DNA from: Lichenicola sp050954785
GTDB taxonomy: Bacteria > Pseudomonadota > Alphaproteobacteria > Acetobacterales > Acetobacteraceae
Length of the DNA: 64,000 bases
Assembly (NCBI GenBank): GCA_050954785.1
Contig: JBPBQO010000108.1
Location: 68,820-132,819 of the forward strand
Direction: 5' to 3'
The notes under the pieces were generated by a model, which saw nothing but the letters and a program-made list of their open reading frames with translations, was not told the DNA's origin and did no database searches. Numbering within the stretch: position 1 is the first letter of the stretch; each line of letters starts with the position of its first letter. This document shows, piece by piece, positions 16,899 through 25,983 of this stretch. Made by a program: the position numbers and the translations under genes.

Positions 16899-18899
16899 TC
16901 AGTGCGACGTGATGCCGAGGCGGCGGCAGACACGCGCCGTGACCGCCTCGGGGGTGATGCCGAAGTGGCGATACAGCGTATCCGCCGACGCCGTGGCGCC
17001 GAATCCATCCATGCCGATGAAGACGCCGTCGTCCCCGAGCCAGCGTTCCCAGCCAAAGCCGGATGCTGCCTCGATACCAATCCGGGGCGCCTTCCCGAGA
17101 ATGTCCGCACGATAGGATGCCGCTTGCTCGGAGAATAGCTCCCAGCATGGCAGGGACACGACTGCGACCGGAATGCCCTGCTTTTCCAGCAGCACTTGTG
17201 CCGCCAGCGCGACGGCAACCTCCGGCCCGGTGGCGATCAGGGTGGCCCGGCGCGGACCGCTCGCCGCCGCCAGCACATAGCCGCCCCGTGCGCAGCCAAT
17301 TCTGCTGCCCGCATGATCCGCTTGCGCATCCGGCAGTGCCCGTGGGCACAAGGCGATCAGGCTCGGGCCGTTGCCATGCTGGAGCGCCAGTTCCCAGCAC
17401 GCCACCACCTCGGCGGCATCGGCCGGCCGGAACACCGCGACGTCGGGCATCGCACGCAGGCTGGCAAGCTGCTCGACCGGCTGCCAGGCGGCGCCGTCCT
17501 CGCCCAGAGCCAGCCCGTCATCGGTCAGCAGGTAAATGACCGCCTGTCCCATCAGGGCCGCCAGACGCAGCGCCGGACGCATCCGGTCGATCGACACGAA
17601 CGACGCGCCCAGCACTGGACGCAAGCCGCCATGCAGGGATAGCCCGTTCACCAGTGCCGCCATGCCGTGTTCCTGGACGCCGCATGCCAGATGGCGGGCT
17701 GGCCGTTCGGTGAACTCGGTGGCCCGGGCCGCATCCGGCAGCGCGTCGACGATGCCGGCGCCGGCGCTGGAATGGAGCGTCACCATCTCGGGCAACAATC
17801 CGCACAGGACGGCCAGACCCTGGCGGCCGGTCTCGAGCGTGCTCTTCGATCCGGCCAGCCGCGCACCGGTCTTCCGTCCGGCGGCGTGAAGCCAGGCCTG
17901 TCGCCACGCGGATTGCCATCCCGCCGGCAGCCGGCCCGCCGCGGCACGTTCGAACTCGTCGCGCAGTCGATGTCGGGCGAGGCGGCGCAGCCATCCGCGC
18001 CGAACGTTGCCGCCGCGTGTGCCGCAATCATGCCAGGCATCGGCAAGATCGGGCTGGAGCGGCAACGGTACTGCAGGCGAGGGGGGGCCGGGATGACAGG
18101 CGATCAGGGTGGGCCGCCTGACCCGCATGGCGCCCGCGATCGCAGCCGCAATCGCGGCCGGATCGGCGGAATCCACGCGTCTGACCGCCCAGCCGCAGGC
18201 CGCGAACCGGGTCATGGCCTCCGGACCGGACCCGGTGCCGGGCTGTCCGCTGCCTGCGTTCGAGGGACGGGCGTCGAACAGCACCACCAGCTTGTCCAGG
18301 TGCATCTGCCCTGCCAGCGAGGCTGCTTCCAGCGATACGCCGGCGGCGAGGTCGGTTTCGCAGGCGAGCACCCAGGTCCGATGGTCGACCAGCGTGCGCC
18401 CGAAGCGACCGGCCAGCGCCCGTTCCGCCATCGCCATGCCGACGGCAGTGGCAAATCCTTGTCCGGGCGGTCCGACCGCGGTTTCGATTGCCGGATGCTG
18501 CCCATGGCCGCAGCCGTGCCCGACCGCCTCGTGGCCGGTTAGCCGCAGCAGGGCGCGCAGCAGCGGCAGGAATCGGCCGGACGACAGCACGAAGCGGTCG
18601 CGGTCGGGCCAGCGCGGATCGGCTGCGTCGAATCGCAGGAACCGGTTCCACAGGACGGACGCCGCCACCTCCATGCCGCCGCCCGGCGCACCATCGATCC
18701 TGGGTCCGGCCGGTGCGACGCTTTCGGCTGCGACCGGCGTGCGCTCCTCGTGGTCCGCCTCGATGGCAGTCCGGAGTGCGGCGGCAAGGTCGGAAGCTGC
18801 ATGGTCGTCGTCGGGTTGCCAGGCCCGAGCGTCCGGTGGCTCCTGCTGGCCCACACTCCACGTGTCCTGCGTGTCCGGGAGCGGAGCGCCGACCTTCAT
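16899..18899 (-). CDS. transketolase-like protein with degenerate active site
   Basis: A 666-residue protein clearly derived from transketolase: DRFVLSSG, ETAVGPPGQGFATAVGMAMAE, EAASLAGQMHLDKLV, QEHGM and LGEDGAAWQPVEQLASLR all align with the family. The key residues, however, are largely replaced. The SxGH histidine is R109; the thiamine-diphosphate/Mg motif GDG reads C180-E-T182 and its paired Asn is R211; the first-domain SGHPG histidine is absent; the GEDGPTHQP histidine is Trp; and the aromatic cradle for the thiazole/pyrimidine ring is changed. Only the activating Glu (QEH) and Asp of GEDG remain. The ATG at 18899 is preceded by AGGAGG, and the reading frame is intact with normal codon use, so it is not decaying. 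It heads the operon with gap and pgk. It is probably not a working transketolase. Confidence 0.85.
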   Translation of the reverse strand: MKVGAPLPDTQDTWSVGQQEPPDARAWQPDDDHAASDLAAALRTAIEADHEERTPVAAESVAPAGPRIDGAPGGGMEVAASVLWNRFLRFDAADPRWPDRDRFVLSSGRFLPLLRALLRLTGHEAVGHGCGHGQHPAIETAVGPPGQGFATAVGMAMAERALAGRFGRTLVDHRTWVLACETDLAAGVSLEAASLAGQMHLDKLVVLFDARPSNAGSGQPGTGSGPEAMTRFAACGWAVRRVDSADPAAIAAAIAGAMRVRRPTLIACHPGPPSPAVPLPLQPDLADAWHDCGTRGGNVRRGWLRRLARHRLRDEFERAAAGRLPAGWQSAWRQAWLHAAGRKTGARLAGSKSTLETGRQGLAVLCGLLPEMVTLHSSAGAGIVDALPDAARATEFTERPARHLACGVQEHGMAALVNGLSLHGGLRPVLGASFVSIDRMRPALRLAALMGQAVIYLLTDDGLALGEDGAAWQPVEQLASLRAMPDVAVFRPADAAEVVACWELALQHGNGPSLIALCPRALPDAQADHAGSRIGCARGGYVLAAASGPRRATLIATGPEVAVALAAQVLLEKQGIPVAVVSLPCWELFSEQAASYRADILGKAPRIGIEAASGFGWERWLGDDGVFIGMDGFGATASADTLYRHFGITPEAVTARVCRRLGITSH

Positions 18900-19027
18900 C
18901 CAATCCTCCTGGCGCCCGTGCGTGCCGGCGTTGCGCGATTCATGCCGCTTCCATGGGTCATAGGAGCCGCTGCCTCGTTGCCGCAACCCTTGCTGGGGCG
19001 GTTCCTTCCTGCGACGTTCCGGACACA

Positions 19028-19540
19028 ATGAAGACAGACACGCCGCTCTCCCGATCAGCCTTCCTCGCATCCGCAACCAGGCATGCGGCCATCCCGGTCT
19101 TTGTCGGGCTGGGACGCGTCATGCTGGCCTGCATGGTGCTCGGCGGGTGCAAGCTGGTCGACCAGCGCACCTTCGACTCCGCCGCCGGGCGGCCGCCGGT
19201 CCCGCACGTGAAACCGGCCCGCCCAGGACCCGCAGCAGCGCCGCCGCTGGCTCTGGTCCGCTTCCAGGCCGCGCCCGAAACCTGGCAGCCCGGGCTGACC
19301 GACATCGTGCGGCTGGCCCTGTCCCGCAAGCCGCTGGCGCTGTTTCGCGTGCAGACACTGGTGCCGGCAACCGGCACGCCGGACGCCCAGGCCCGGTCGC
19401 TGGCCGAGGCCGGCGGAACCGGTGGGCGCCAGGTGGCGGAAACGATCATCGCCGCGGGGGCTTCGTCCGGCCAGGTCGAGATGTCAGCCATGACCGATGC
19501 ATCGGTGACGACTCCCGAGGTTCGGGTATACGTGAAGTAG
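19028..19540 (+). CDS. predicted lipoprotein, unknown function
   Basis: A 170-residue protein with a long positively charged N-region, hydrophobic stretch and an LGGC lipobox at about residue 41 (MLACMVLGGCKL). The mature part begins KLVDQRTF, passes through a proline/alanine linker and has a compact region with RLALSRKPLALFRVQTLVPA, then GRQVAETIIAAGASSGQ, ending TPEVRVYVK. No recognised domain. The start may lie downstream at 19121, which gives a more standard signal peptide. It is divergent from the transketolase-like gene and upstream of hemA. Confidence 0.7.
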   Translation: MKTDTPLSRSAFLASATRHAAIPVFVGLGRVMLACMVLGGCKLVDQRTFDSAAGRPPVPHVKPARPGPAAAPPLALVRFQAAPETWQPGLTDIVRLALSRKPLALFRVQTLVPATGTPDAQARSLAEAGGTGGRQVAETIIAAGASSGQVEMSAMTDASVTTPEVRVYVK

Positions 19541-19686
19541 CGTCTGTCCCGATGATGAACCGGAAACCGGTCGCTATCGGAGCATATCGGTCCCGGCCCA
19601 TTGATCCGGGCAGGGTCGAGGCTGATTTGAAGAGCGATGACGGCGTCGAGCGACGTTTGCCGCACTCCCTGCAGAACGAGGTCGCT

Positions 19687-20955
19687 GTGACTGGTCCATC
19701 CACGGCAGAGCATCCCTTCCGACGAGAGTGCCGCAAGGCGCTCGACGAGATCAGGGCGCAAGGCCGGTACCGCCGGTTCACCCCGCTCGCGCGACAGGCG
19801 GATGCCTTTCCGGTCTATCACGACGGAACCCAGCCTCTACCCGGGCATGCGCGGCCGGTGTCGGTTGGCGATGTCGTGGTGTGGTCGAGCAACGACTATC
19901 TCGGCATGGGCGTGGATCCGCGTGTCGTCGAAGCCGGCGTGGCAGCCCTGCGCGAGCACGGCGCCGGCGCCGGCGGCACCCGCAACATCGCCGGCACCAA
20001 CCCGCTGCACGACGAACTCGAGGCGGAACTGGCCGCGTTGCACGGCAAGCAGGCCGGCCTTCTGTTCGTCTCGGGCTACGTCTCCAACCAGGCGTCGCTG
20101 CAGACCATCCTCACCAGCCTGCCGGGCTGGATCGTTTTTTCGGATGCCCAGAACCACGCCTCGATGATCGCCGGCATCAAGGGCGCGCGGGGTGCTGCCT
20201 GCATCATCTACCGGCACAACGACCTGGCTGACCTCGAGGCCAAGCTTGCCGCCGCACCCGCCGATGCACCCAAGCTGATCGCCTTCGAGAGCGTCTATTC
20301 GATGGATGGCGACATCGCCGACATCGGCGCCACCTGTGCGCTGGCGAAACGCTACGGCGCGATGACCTATCTCGACGAGGTGCATGCGGTCGGACTGTAT
20401 GGGCCGACCGGCGCCGGCATTGCCGAGCGCGACGGCGTTGCGGACCAGGTCGACATCATCGAAGGCACGCTGGCAAAGGGTTTCGGCTGCCATGGCGGCT
20501 ACGTCGCCGGCGATGCCGACATGATCGACTATCTCCGGTCGAGTGCGTCCGGTTTCATCTTTACCACCTCGTCGCCACCCTCCACGGTCGCCGCCGCCCT
20601 GGCCAGCGTGCGGATCGTGCGCCGCGAGAGCCAGCGCCGCGACCGGTTGTTCGAGCGCGTCGCCACGCTGCGCGCACGCCTGACCGCGGCCGGTGTACGG
20701 TTCACGCCGACGCCGAGCCACATCGTGCCGATACCGGTGGGCGATGCAGCCCTGTGCACCGAGATCAGCCGCCGGTTGATGAGCGAGTACGGGCTGTATG
20801 TGACGCCGATCAACTACCCGACAGTGCCGCGAGGGTCCGAGCGCCTGCGGCTGACGCCGGGTCCGTTCCATACCGATGCGATGATGGACGATTTAGTCCG
20901 GGCATTGCATCAGTTGCTGCCACGTCGGCAGGAAGCGGACGTGCGCGCCGCCTAG
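19687..20955 (+). CDS. hemA: 5-aminolevulinate synthase
   Basis: Condenses glycine with succinyl-CoA to 5-aminolevulinate, the first step of haem synthesis by the C4 (Shemin) route found in alphaproteobacteria. The 422-residue PLP enzyme has WSSNDYLGMG, GAGAGGTRNIAGTN, ESVYSMDGDIADI, YLDEVHAVGLYG and the PLP lysine in EGTLAKGFGCHGG. The GTG at 19687 has GAGG 5 nt upstream; in-frame ATGs near 19552 would give a 45-residue unconserved extension. The downstream flank passes directly to an epimerase-like gene. Confidence 0.96.
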   Translation: MTGPSTAEHPFRRECRKALDEIRAQGRYRRFTPLARQADAFPVYHDGTQPLPGHARPVSVGDVVVWSSNDYLGMGVDPRVVEAGVAALREHGAGAGGTRNIAGTNPLHDELEAELAALHGKQAGLLFVSGYVSNQASLQTILTSLPGWIVFSDAQNHASMIAGIKGARGAACIIYRHNDLADLEAKLAAAPADAPKLIAFESVYSMDGDIADIGATCALAKRYGAMTYLDEVHAVGLYGPTGAGIAERDGVADQVDIIEGTLAKGFGCHGGYVAGDADMIDYLRSSASGFIFTTSSPPSTVAAALASVRIVRRESQRRDRLFERVATLRARLTAAGVRFTPTPSHIVPIPVGDAALCTEISRRLMSEYGLYVTPINYPTVPRGSERLRLTPGPFHTDAMMDDLVRALHQLLPRRQEADVRAA

Positions 20956-21019
20956 GACCACTATCATCGCCCGGCCCGGCGATGGAACGATCGGGCTCAC
21001 ACTCATCCAGGAGAACGAC

Positions 21020-22003
21020 ATGCATATCCTGATCCTTGGGGCTGCCGGCATGCTCGGCCGCAAGCTGGCCGAGCGGCTGGCGCACGATGTCACTCTCGGC
21101 GGGCAAGCCGTGGATCGACTGACCCTGGTCGACGTCGTCGAGCCGACCGTGCCGGCAGGCTTTACGGGCCTGTGCGACTGTCTTGCCGTCGACCTTGCAT
21201 CGGAAGGGGCCGCATCCGGGCTGGCGGCGCGTCGGCCGGATCTGATCTTTCATCTTGCCGCGATCGTTTCCGGCGAGGCAGAGGCCGATCTTGAAATCGG
21301 CTACCGCGTCAATCTGGACGGCACCCGTGCGCTGCTCGATGCGATCCGGATCGAGGGCAGCTCGGGCTGGCGCCCGCGCGTCGTGTTCTCTTCCTCGAAC
21401 GCGGTGTATGGCGGGACCCTGCCGGACGTGATCGACGACACCTTTGTGGTAACGCCGCAGACCAGCTACGGCACCCAGAAGGCGATGGGCGAACTGCTGC
21501 TGGCCGACTACAGCCGCCGCGGCATTCTCGACGGGATCGGCCTGCGCCTGCCGACCATCTGCGTCCGCCCGGGCAAGCCGAACCGGGCTGCCTCCAGTTT
21601 CTTCTCGGGCATCATCCGCGAGCCCCTGGCCGGGCAGGAGGCGATCCTGCCGGTCGCCGATACCCTTAGGCACTGGTTCACCAGCCCACGCTCGGCGATC
21701 GGCTTCCTGATCCACGCCGCCACGCTGGACCTCGCTTTGCTCGGCGACAGGCCCAACCTCAACATGCCCGGTTTGTCGGCGACGGTTGCCGAGCAGATCG
21801 AGGCATTGCGCCGCATCGCCGGGGACAAGGTGGTCGCGTTGATCCGGTCGGAACCCGATCCGGCGATCGAGCGGATCGTCAGTGGCTGGGCTCGTGCTTT
21901 CGACCCGGCACGAGCGCGCGCCCTGGGCTTCACCGCCGAGACGCGGTTCGACGACATCATCCGCGCGCATGTCGAGGACGAACTGGGCGGCACGATCGGC
22001 TGA
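21020..22003 (+). CDS. denD: NAD-dependent epimerase/dehydratase family, D-erythronate dehydrogenase-like
   Basis: Extended SDR of 327 residues. GAAGMLGRKL is the NAD-binding loop, HLAAIVSGEAE and FSSSNAVYGG mark the core, and catalytic SYGTQK carries Tyr-x-x-x-Lys. The overall pattern, including CVRPGKPNRAASSFFSGIIREPL, matches the DenD family, which oxidises D-erythronate at C2. The usual partner genes for four-carbon acid catabolism (kinase, aldolase, isomerase) are not adjacent; instead a hydroxy-acid-type permease follows after 78 nt. The symbol is by family resemblance; the substrate is not proven. Confidence 0.8.
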   Translation: MHILILGAAGMLGRKLAERLAHDVTLGGQAVDRLTLVDVVEPTVPAGFTGLCDCLAVDLASEGAASGLAARRPDLIFHLAAIVSGEAEADLEIGYRVNLDGTRALLDAIRIEGSSGWRPRVVFSSSNAVYGGTLPDVIDDTFVVTPQTSYGTQKAMGELLLADYSRRGILDGIGLRLPTICVRPGKPNRAASSFFSGIIREPLAGQEAILPVADTLRHWFTSPRSAIGFLIHAATLDLALLGDRPNLNMPGLSATVAEQIEALRRIAGDKVVALIRSEPDPAIERIVSGWARAFDPARARALGFTAETRFDDIIRAHVEDELGGTIG

Positions 22004-22081
22004 GCCGCAACCACCACGACGCACCGAATGCCGGATCAACCGGCGGTGTGCCCGATGAACGGGCAATTCAGGGAGAAACAC

Positions 22082-23449
22082 ATGGCCGACATTATCGGCA
22101 CCGATCCGGGATCAGTGGTTTCTAAAACCCAGATCCTCGATGGTGCCATGCGCAAGGCGCGCAATCGGCTGATGCCGTTCCTGATCCTGATGTATCTGCT
22201 GGCCTTCCTGGATCGTGCCAATGTCGGCATCGCCAAGCAGGCGTTGAATACGCAGGTGCATATCTCGGATGCGATGTTCGCCCTGGGCGCCGGCATCTTT
22301 TTCGTCGGCTACGCCGTGTTCGAGGTGCCGAGCAACTTGATCCTGCATCGCGTCGGTGCGCGTGTCTGGCTCGGGCGGATCATGATCACCTGGGGCATCG
22401 TCGCCGCCTGCACGATGTTCGTGGTCGGCGGCCGCTCGTTCGTGGGGCTGCGCCTGCTTCTGGGCATGGCCGAAGCGGGGTTCTTTCCCGGCGTGATCCT
22501 GTACCTGACCTACTGGTTCCCCCCGGAATACCGGGGCCGGGTGCTGGGGATGTTCTATTTCGGCTATCCGCTGGCACTGACCCTCGGCACCCCGCTATCG
22601 GGCGTGCTGCTCGGTTTCGACGGCGTGGCCGGCCTGGCCGGCTGGCAGTGGATGTTCCTGATCGAAGGACTGCTGGCAGCTTCGGTCGGAGTGCTGACGT
22701 TGTTCGTGCTGCCGGACCGTCCGGCCGACGTGGCGTGGCTGAGCCTAGACGAGAAGGCCGCACTCGCGGTGGTCATCGATCGTGAAGCGACCGAGAAGCA
22801 TGCCGAAGGGTCCGGCACGTTTCGCCAGGCGCTGCGCGACGTCCAGCTTCTCAAGTTCGTCGTGATCTATTTCCTGATGCAGATCGGCAGCTACGGCGTG
22901 GTGTTCTACCTGCCCGATCAGGTAAGCGCGCTGCTGGGCGTGAAGATCGGTCTCCTGGTCAGCCTCGTCTCCGCGATCCCCTGGTTGTGCGCCATCGTAT
23001 TCACCGCGATCTGGCCGGTGCTGGCGACCCGCATGAACCGGCCGCGGATGTTCTTTCTGGTCTGCCTGCTGATGGTTGCCGGCGGCATCCTGCTCTCGGC
23101 GCATGCATCGCCCTTGTTGGCGATCGTCGCGTTGTGCGTCGCCGCGTCCGGGATCATCGCGTCGCAGGCGATATTCTGGACCTTCCCGACCGACCATTTC
23201 GGCGGGACCGCCGCGGCCGGGGGATTGGCCGTGATCAACGCGATCGGCAACCTCGGCGGCTTCGTGGCGCCCAACCTGCGCTCCGAGGCCGACCACCTGT
23301 TCCACACCAGCACGGCCGGACTGCACGCACTCGCCATTGCGGCACTACTGTCGGCCAGCACAGCCCTGCTGTTGCCGGCACAGGGCAGACGGGTCGTTGC
23401 GGCTGCCCTGAAAACGATGACCGGGACCGCGAGACCGCGCCGGGACTGA
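22082..23449 (+). CDS. MFS transporter, anion:cation symporter (ACS) family
   Basis: A 455-residue inner-membrane protein with about 12 membrane helices. The FLDRANVGIAKQAL motif after TM1 and VPSNLILHRVGARVWLGRIM in the loop 2-3 region identify the ACS family, whose members take up tartrate, phthalate, glucarate and similar organic anions by proton symport. The ATG at 22082 is preceded by GGGAG; an upstream frame from 22028 lacks similarity. It is co-oriented with the DenD-like gene, so the pair may import and oxidise a sugar acid. Confidence 0.9.
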   Translation: MADIIGTDPGSVVSKTQILDGAMRKARNRLMPFLILMYLLAFLDRANVGIAKQALNTQVHISDAMFALGAGIFFVGYAVFEVPSNLILHRVGARVWLGRIMITWGIVAACTMFVVGGRSFVGLRLLLGMAEAGFFPGVILYLTYWFPPEYRGRVLGMFYFGYPLALTLGTPLSGVLLGFDGVAGLAGWQWMFLIEGLLAASVGVLTLFVLPDRPADVAWLSLDEKAALAVVIDREATEKHAEGSGTFRQALRDVQLLKFVVIYFLMQIGSYGVVFYLPDQVSALLGVKIGLLVSLVSAIPWLCAIVFTAIWPVLATRMNRPRMFFLVCLLMVAGGILLSAHASPLLAIVALCVAASGIIASQAIFWTFPTDHFGGTAAAGGLAVINAIGNLGGFVAPNLRSEADHLFHTSTAGLHALAIAALLSASTALLLPAQGRRVVAAALKTMTGTARPRRD

Positions 23450-23471
23450 CGTCTCGTTCGCGGTGCTCGGC

Positions 23472-24290
23472 CTAACGGGCGGCGCGCTGGGCGGCGACGG
23501 CTTGCCGCAGCTCGGCCAGGTCGACCGCGCCCGGTATGACCTGGTCGCCGATGACGAAGCTCGGAGTTCCGGTCAGGTGGAGCGTGTGCGCCAGTCCGGT
23601 ATTCGCCTCGAGCACCGTGGTCACCTTGTCGGACTTCATGTCGCGGAGCAGGCGGGGCACATCCAGGCCGATCGAGGCAGCCAGCGTTCTGACCCGGTCC
23701 AATCCAGGCGCGCCGCTGTCGGTCATCAGCGCCTGCTGCATGGCCTTGTACTTGCCCTGGAGCATCGCCGCCTGGATCGCCTGCGCGTCGAGCATGCTGT
23801 TCGGCCCCAGGATCGGAATCAGCTTTTCGATCAGCCGCACCTTTCGATCGGCGGCCAGCAATCCGTCGAGATCGGGCAGCACCTTGCGGCAATACGGGCA
23901 GCGCGGGTCGTAGAACTCCACCAGCGTTACGTCGCCGTTCGGATTACCGAAGATCGCGTCGCCCGCCTGGCCGCCCAGCGCGGCACTGTTCGCACGCACC
24001 GCCGATCCGGCGTCGGAGTCTTCCTTCTGCTGTGCCGAAGCGCGCAACGCGATGATCGCGTCACCGAGGATGGTCGGATCGGTCTTGAGGGCGTTGCGAA
24101 CGACCGCGACGATCTCGGCCCGCTGCGCCGGGGTAAACCCGGCCGTGCCTGTTTGCGACGCATCCGCCATCGCCGGTCTCGACAGCGCAGCGGCCAGCAG
24201 GCCGGCCATCAGCATGCCGACTTTCGGCAGCGAGGTCCGTATCGAACCTGAAGCCGGTCGAAGACGGACGGGACGGGGGAACTCGGGCAA
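23472..24290 (-). CDS. DsbA-family periplasmic thiol-disulfide protein
   Basis: Exported thioredoxin-fold protein of 272 residues. A signal-like segment at residues 25-43 (MLMAGLLAAALSRPAMA) is followed by a helical region and the fold with the active-site CPYC at 131-134 (YDPRCPYCRKV) and the cis-proline loop TPSFVIGDQVIPG. The 60-residue region before the active site resembles the ScsC/BdbD-like dimerisation extension rather than E. coli DsbA. The start may be TTG 24290, with GGAG upstream, or ATG 24215. It likely makes or isomerises disulfides; the partner DsbB/DsbD is not in the window. Confidence 0.85.
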   Translation of the reverse strand: MPEFPRPVRLRPASGSIRTSLPKVGMLMAGLLAAALSRPAMADASQTGTAGFTPAQRAEIVAVVRNALKTDPTILGDAIIALRASAQQKEDSDAGSAVRANSAALGGQAGDAIFGNPNGDVTLVEFYDPRCPYCRKVLPDLDGLLAADRKVRLIEKLIPILGPNSMLDAQAIQAAMLQGKYKAMQQALMTDSGAPGLDRVRTLAASIGLDVPRLLRDMKSDKVTTVLEANTGLAHTLHLTGTPSFVIGDQVIPGAVDLAELRQAVAAQRAAR

Positions 24291-24466
24291 GGCGCTCTCC
24301 GGCGTATTTCGATGAAACGCGATGTAGCATCGTGCAGCTTCGGCCGCGAGGCATGGTCACGGACGCGTGGTTGCCGCATCGGCCGAAGCCGTTTATGGGC
24401 AGGCGGCAGCAGGAGTGGTGCGTCACGATGCATCGCCTGACTACCTATTGATTGACGGAGAGCGGC

Positions 24467-25975
24467 GTGCCGAACCCTGTTGCGGCCTCGGGCAACCGAT
24501 CGGCACGGCTGATCTCGCAGACCGGATGCAGTGCCCGGCGAGCCGCTCGTCGCTCTGAACCGTCGCGTGTTCTGCTCGGCCTTGCCCTGGGCCTGTCTGC
24601 TAGCCTGCCGCTGGCCGGGTGCGGCAGCGTGGGGTCGGTGCGCAATCTCGTTGCGGGACCACCATCGCCCTATCTCTCCGGCTTCATCGGCAACGTAGTC
24701 GCCGATGAACCTGTCGCAGCGCTGACGGGCCGCGACGTGCTGGCACGCGGCGGCAATGCGGCCGATGCAGCCGTCGCTGTCGGCATGGCGCTTTCGGTCA
24801 CCTTGCCGTCCCGCGCCTCGCTGGGTGGGGGCGGTGCGTGCCTCGCCTATCGTGCCGGCACGGGCCGAAGCCCGGAAGCCTTCCTGTTCACACCGGTTGG
24901 CGGTACCGCGCCTGCCGGCCGGGACAGCCGCCCGGCCTCCGTTCCGATGACCGCGCGTGGCCTGTTCCTGATGCAGGCACGCTACGGCAGCGTATCGTTC
25001 GACGACCTGGTCAAGCCGGCGGCGCGGATCGCCCGTTCGGGCATCACCGTGTCGCGCGCCCTTGCCGACGACGTCGCCGCGGTGAAGGGCCCGTTGCTCG
25101 GCGATCCGAAGGCCCGCGCGATCTTTGCCCCTAGCGGCACGCCGATCGCTGCCGGAGACCAGTTGTCCCAGCCGGATCTGGCCAATTCGCTCGACCGGAT
25201 CGCCCTGGCCGGGGTCGGCGACCTCTACACCGGGTTGCTCTGGCAGCAGTTCACGGACGCTGCCGCTTCGGCCGGTGGTGGCCTTTCCCGCGCCGACATT
25301 CGCAATTCGGTCCCGGCCCAATCAGCGCCGCTGACCGTCACCGCGGGTGCGGATCGTGTCGCCTTCCTGCCGCCGCCTGCCGATGGCGGCCTCGGCGCGG
25401 CGGCTGCGTTCCGCGCGAGCGAGTCCGGCAGCGAAAGCGGCAGCCTGGCCAACGGCGTCGTCGGCGCCTGGCGTGCAAGCCATCCCGGCGCGGTCAATGG
25501 CGGCGACTACGCCACGGACGCGCAGGCGTTGGTCGATAGCCCCTCCACTGGCGGAAGCCTCGGACGCCTTCCGGCATCGACCTCCTTTGCCGTGGTCGAT
25601 CGCAACGGCGGAGCGGTCGCCTGCGCGCTCACCATGGATAACCTGTTCGGTACGGGCCGCGTCGCCGGCGATACCGGCATCGTGCTAGGTGCTTCGCCCA
25701 CCCGTTTCCCGATGCCGTTGCTGGCCTCGTCGATCGCCTGGAACCCGACCTCGGGCAGCTTCCGCGCCGCGATCGCCGGTTCGGGGCAGAACGATGCCGC
25801 CATTGCGGTTGCCGCGGCCACGGCGCGCGCCCTACACGGTGCGCCCCCGTCGCCCGTCACCGAAACCGGCCGGGTCAACGCGGTCGTTTGTGCCCGTGGC
25901 CTGCCCGGCGACCAGTCGGCCTGCGTGGCGAGCACCGATCCGCGCGGCAGCGGCCTCGCCACCCGCAGCGACTAG
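24467..25975 (+). CDS. gamma-glutamyltransferase-like lipoprotein with altered active site
   Basis: An Ntn-hydrolase-fold protein of 502 residues, shorter than typical gamma-glutamyltransferases (about 580). A signal sequence ends in a LAGC lipobox, then the family pattern appears: GRDVLARGGNAADAAVA, ASLGGGGACL, MDNLFGTGRVAGDTGIVLG and PLLASSIAW. The expected autocleavage/nucleophile region reads PASTSFAVVDRNGGAV; aligned on SVVDKDGNAV of E. coli, the nucleophilic Thr position holds Ser. The Arg of the R-x-x-A-P substrate-binding segment is Gly (GGTAP), and the DDF motif is absent. A GTG at 24467 has GGAG 6 nt upstream. It may have another peptide or amide substrate, or be poorly active. Confidence 0.8.
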   Translation: MPNPVAASGNRSARLISQTGCSARRAARRSEPSRVLLGLALGLSASLPLAGCGSVGSVRNLVAGPPSPYLSGFIGNVVADEPVAALTGRDVLARGGNAADAAVAVGMALSVTLPSRASLGGGGACLAYRAGTGRSPEAFLFTPVGGTAPAGRDSRPASVPMTARGLFLMQARYGSVSFDDLVKPAARIARSGITVSRALADDVAAVKGPLLGDPKARAIFAPSGTPIAAGDQLSQPDLANSLDRIALAGVGDLYTGLLWQQFTDAAASAGGGLSRADIRNSVPAQSAPLTVTAGADRVAFLPPPADGGLGAAAAFRASESGSESGSLANGVVGAWRASHPGAVNGGDYATDAQALVDSPSTGGSLGRLPASTSFAVVDRNGGAVACALTMDNLFGTGRVAGDTGIVLGASPTRFPMPLLASSIAWNPTSGSFRAAIAGSGQNDAAIAVAAATARALHGAPPSPVTETGRVNAVVCARGLPGDQSACVASTDPRGSGLATRSD

Positions 25976-25983
25976 CCGACCCG

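Noticed and set aside
19552..19686. N-terminal extension of hemA from ATGs near 19552
   Set aside because: The extension is unconserved in type, while the GTG at 19687 has GAGG at ideal distance and begins the family homology.
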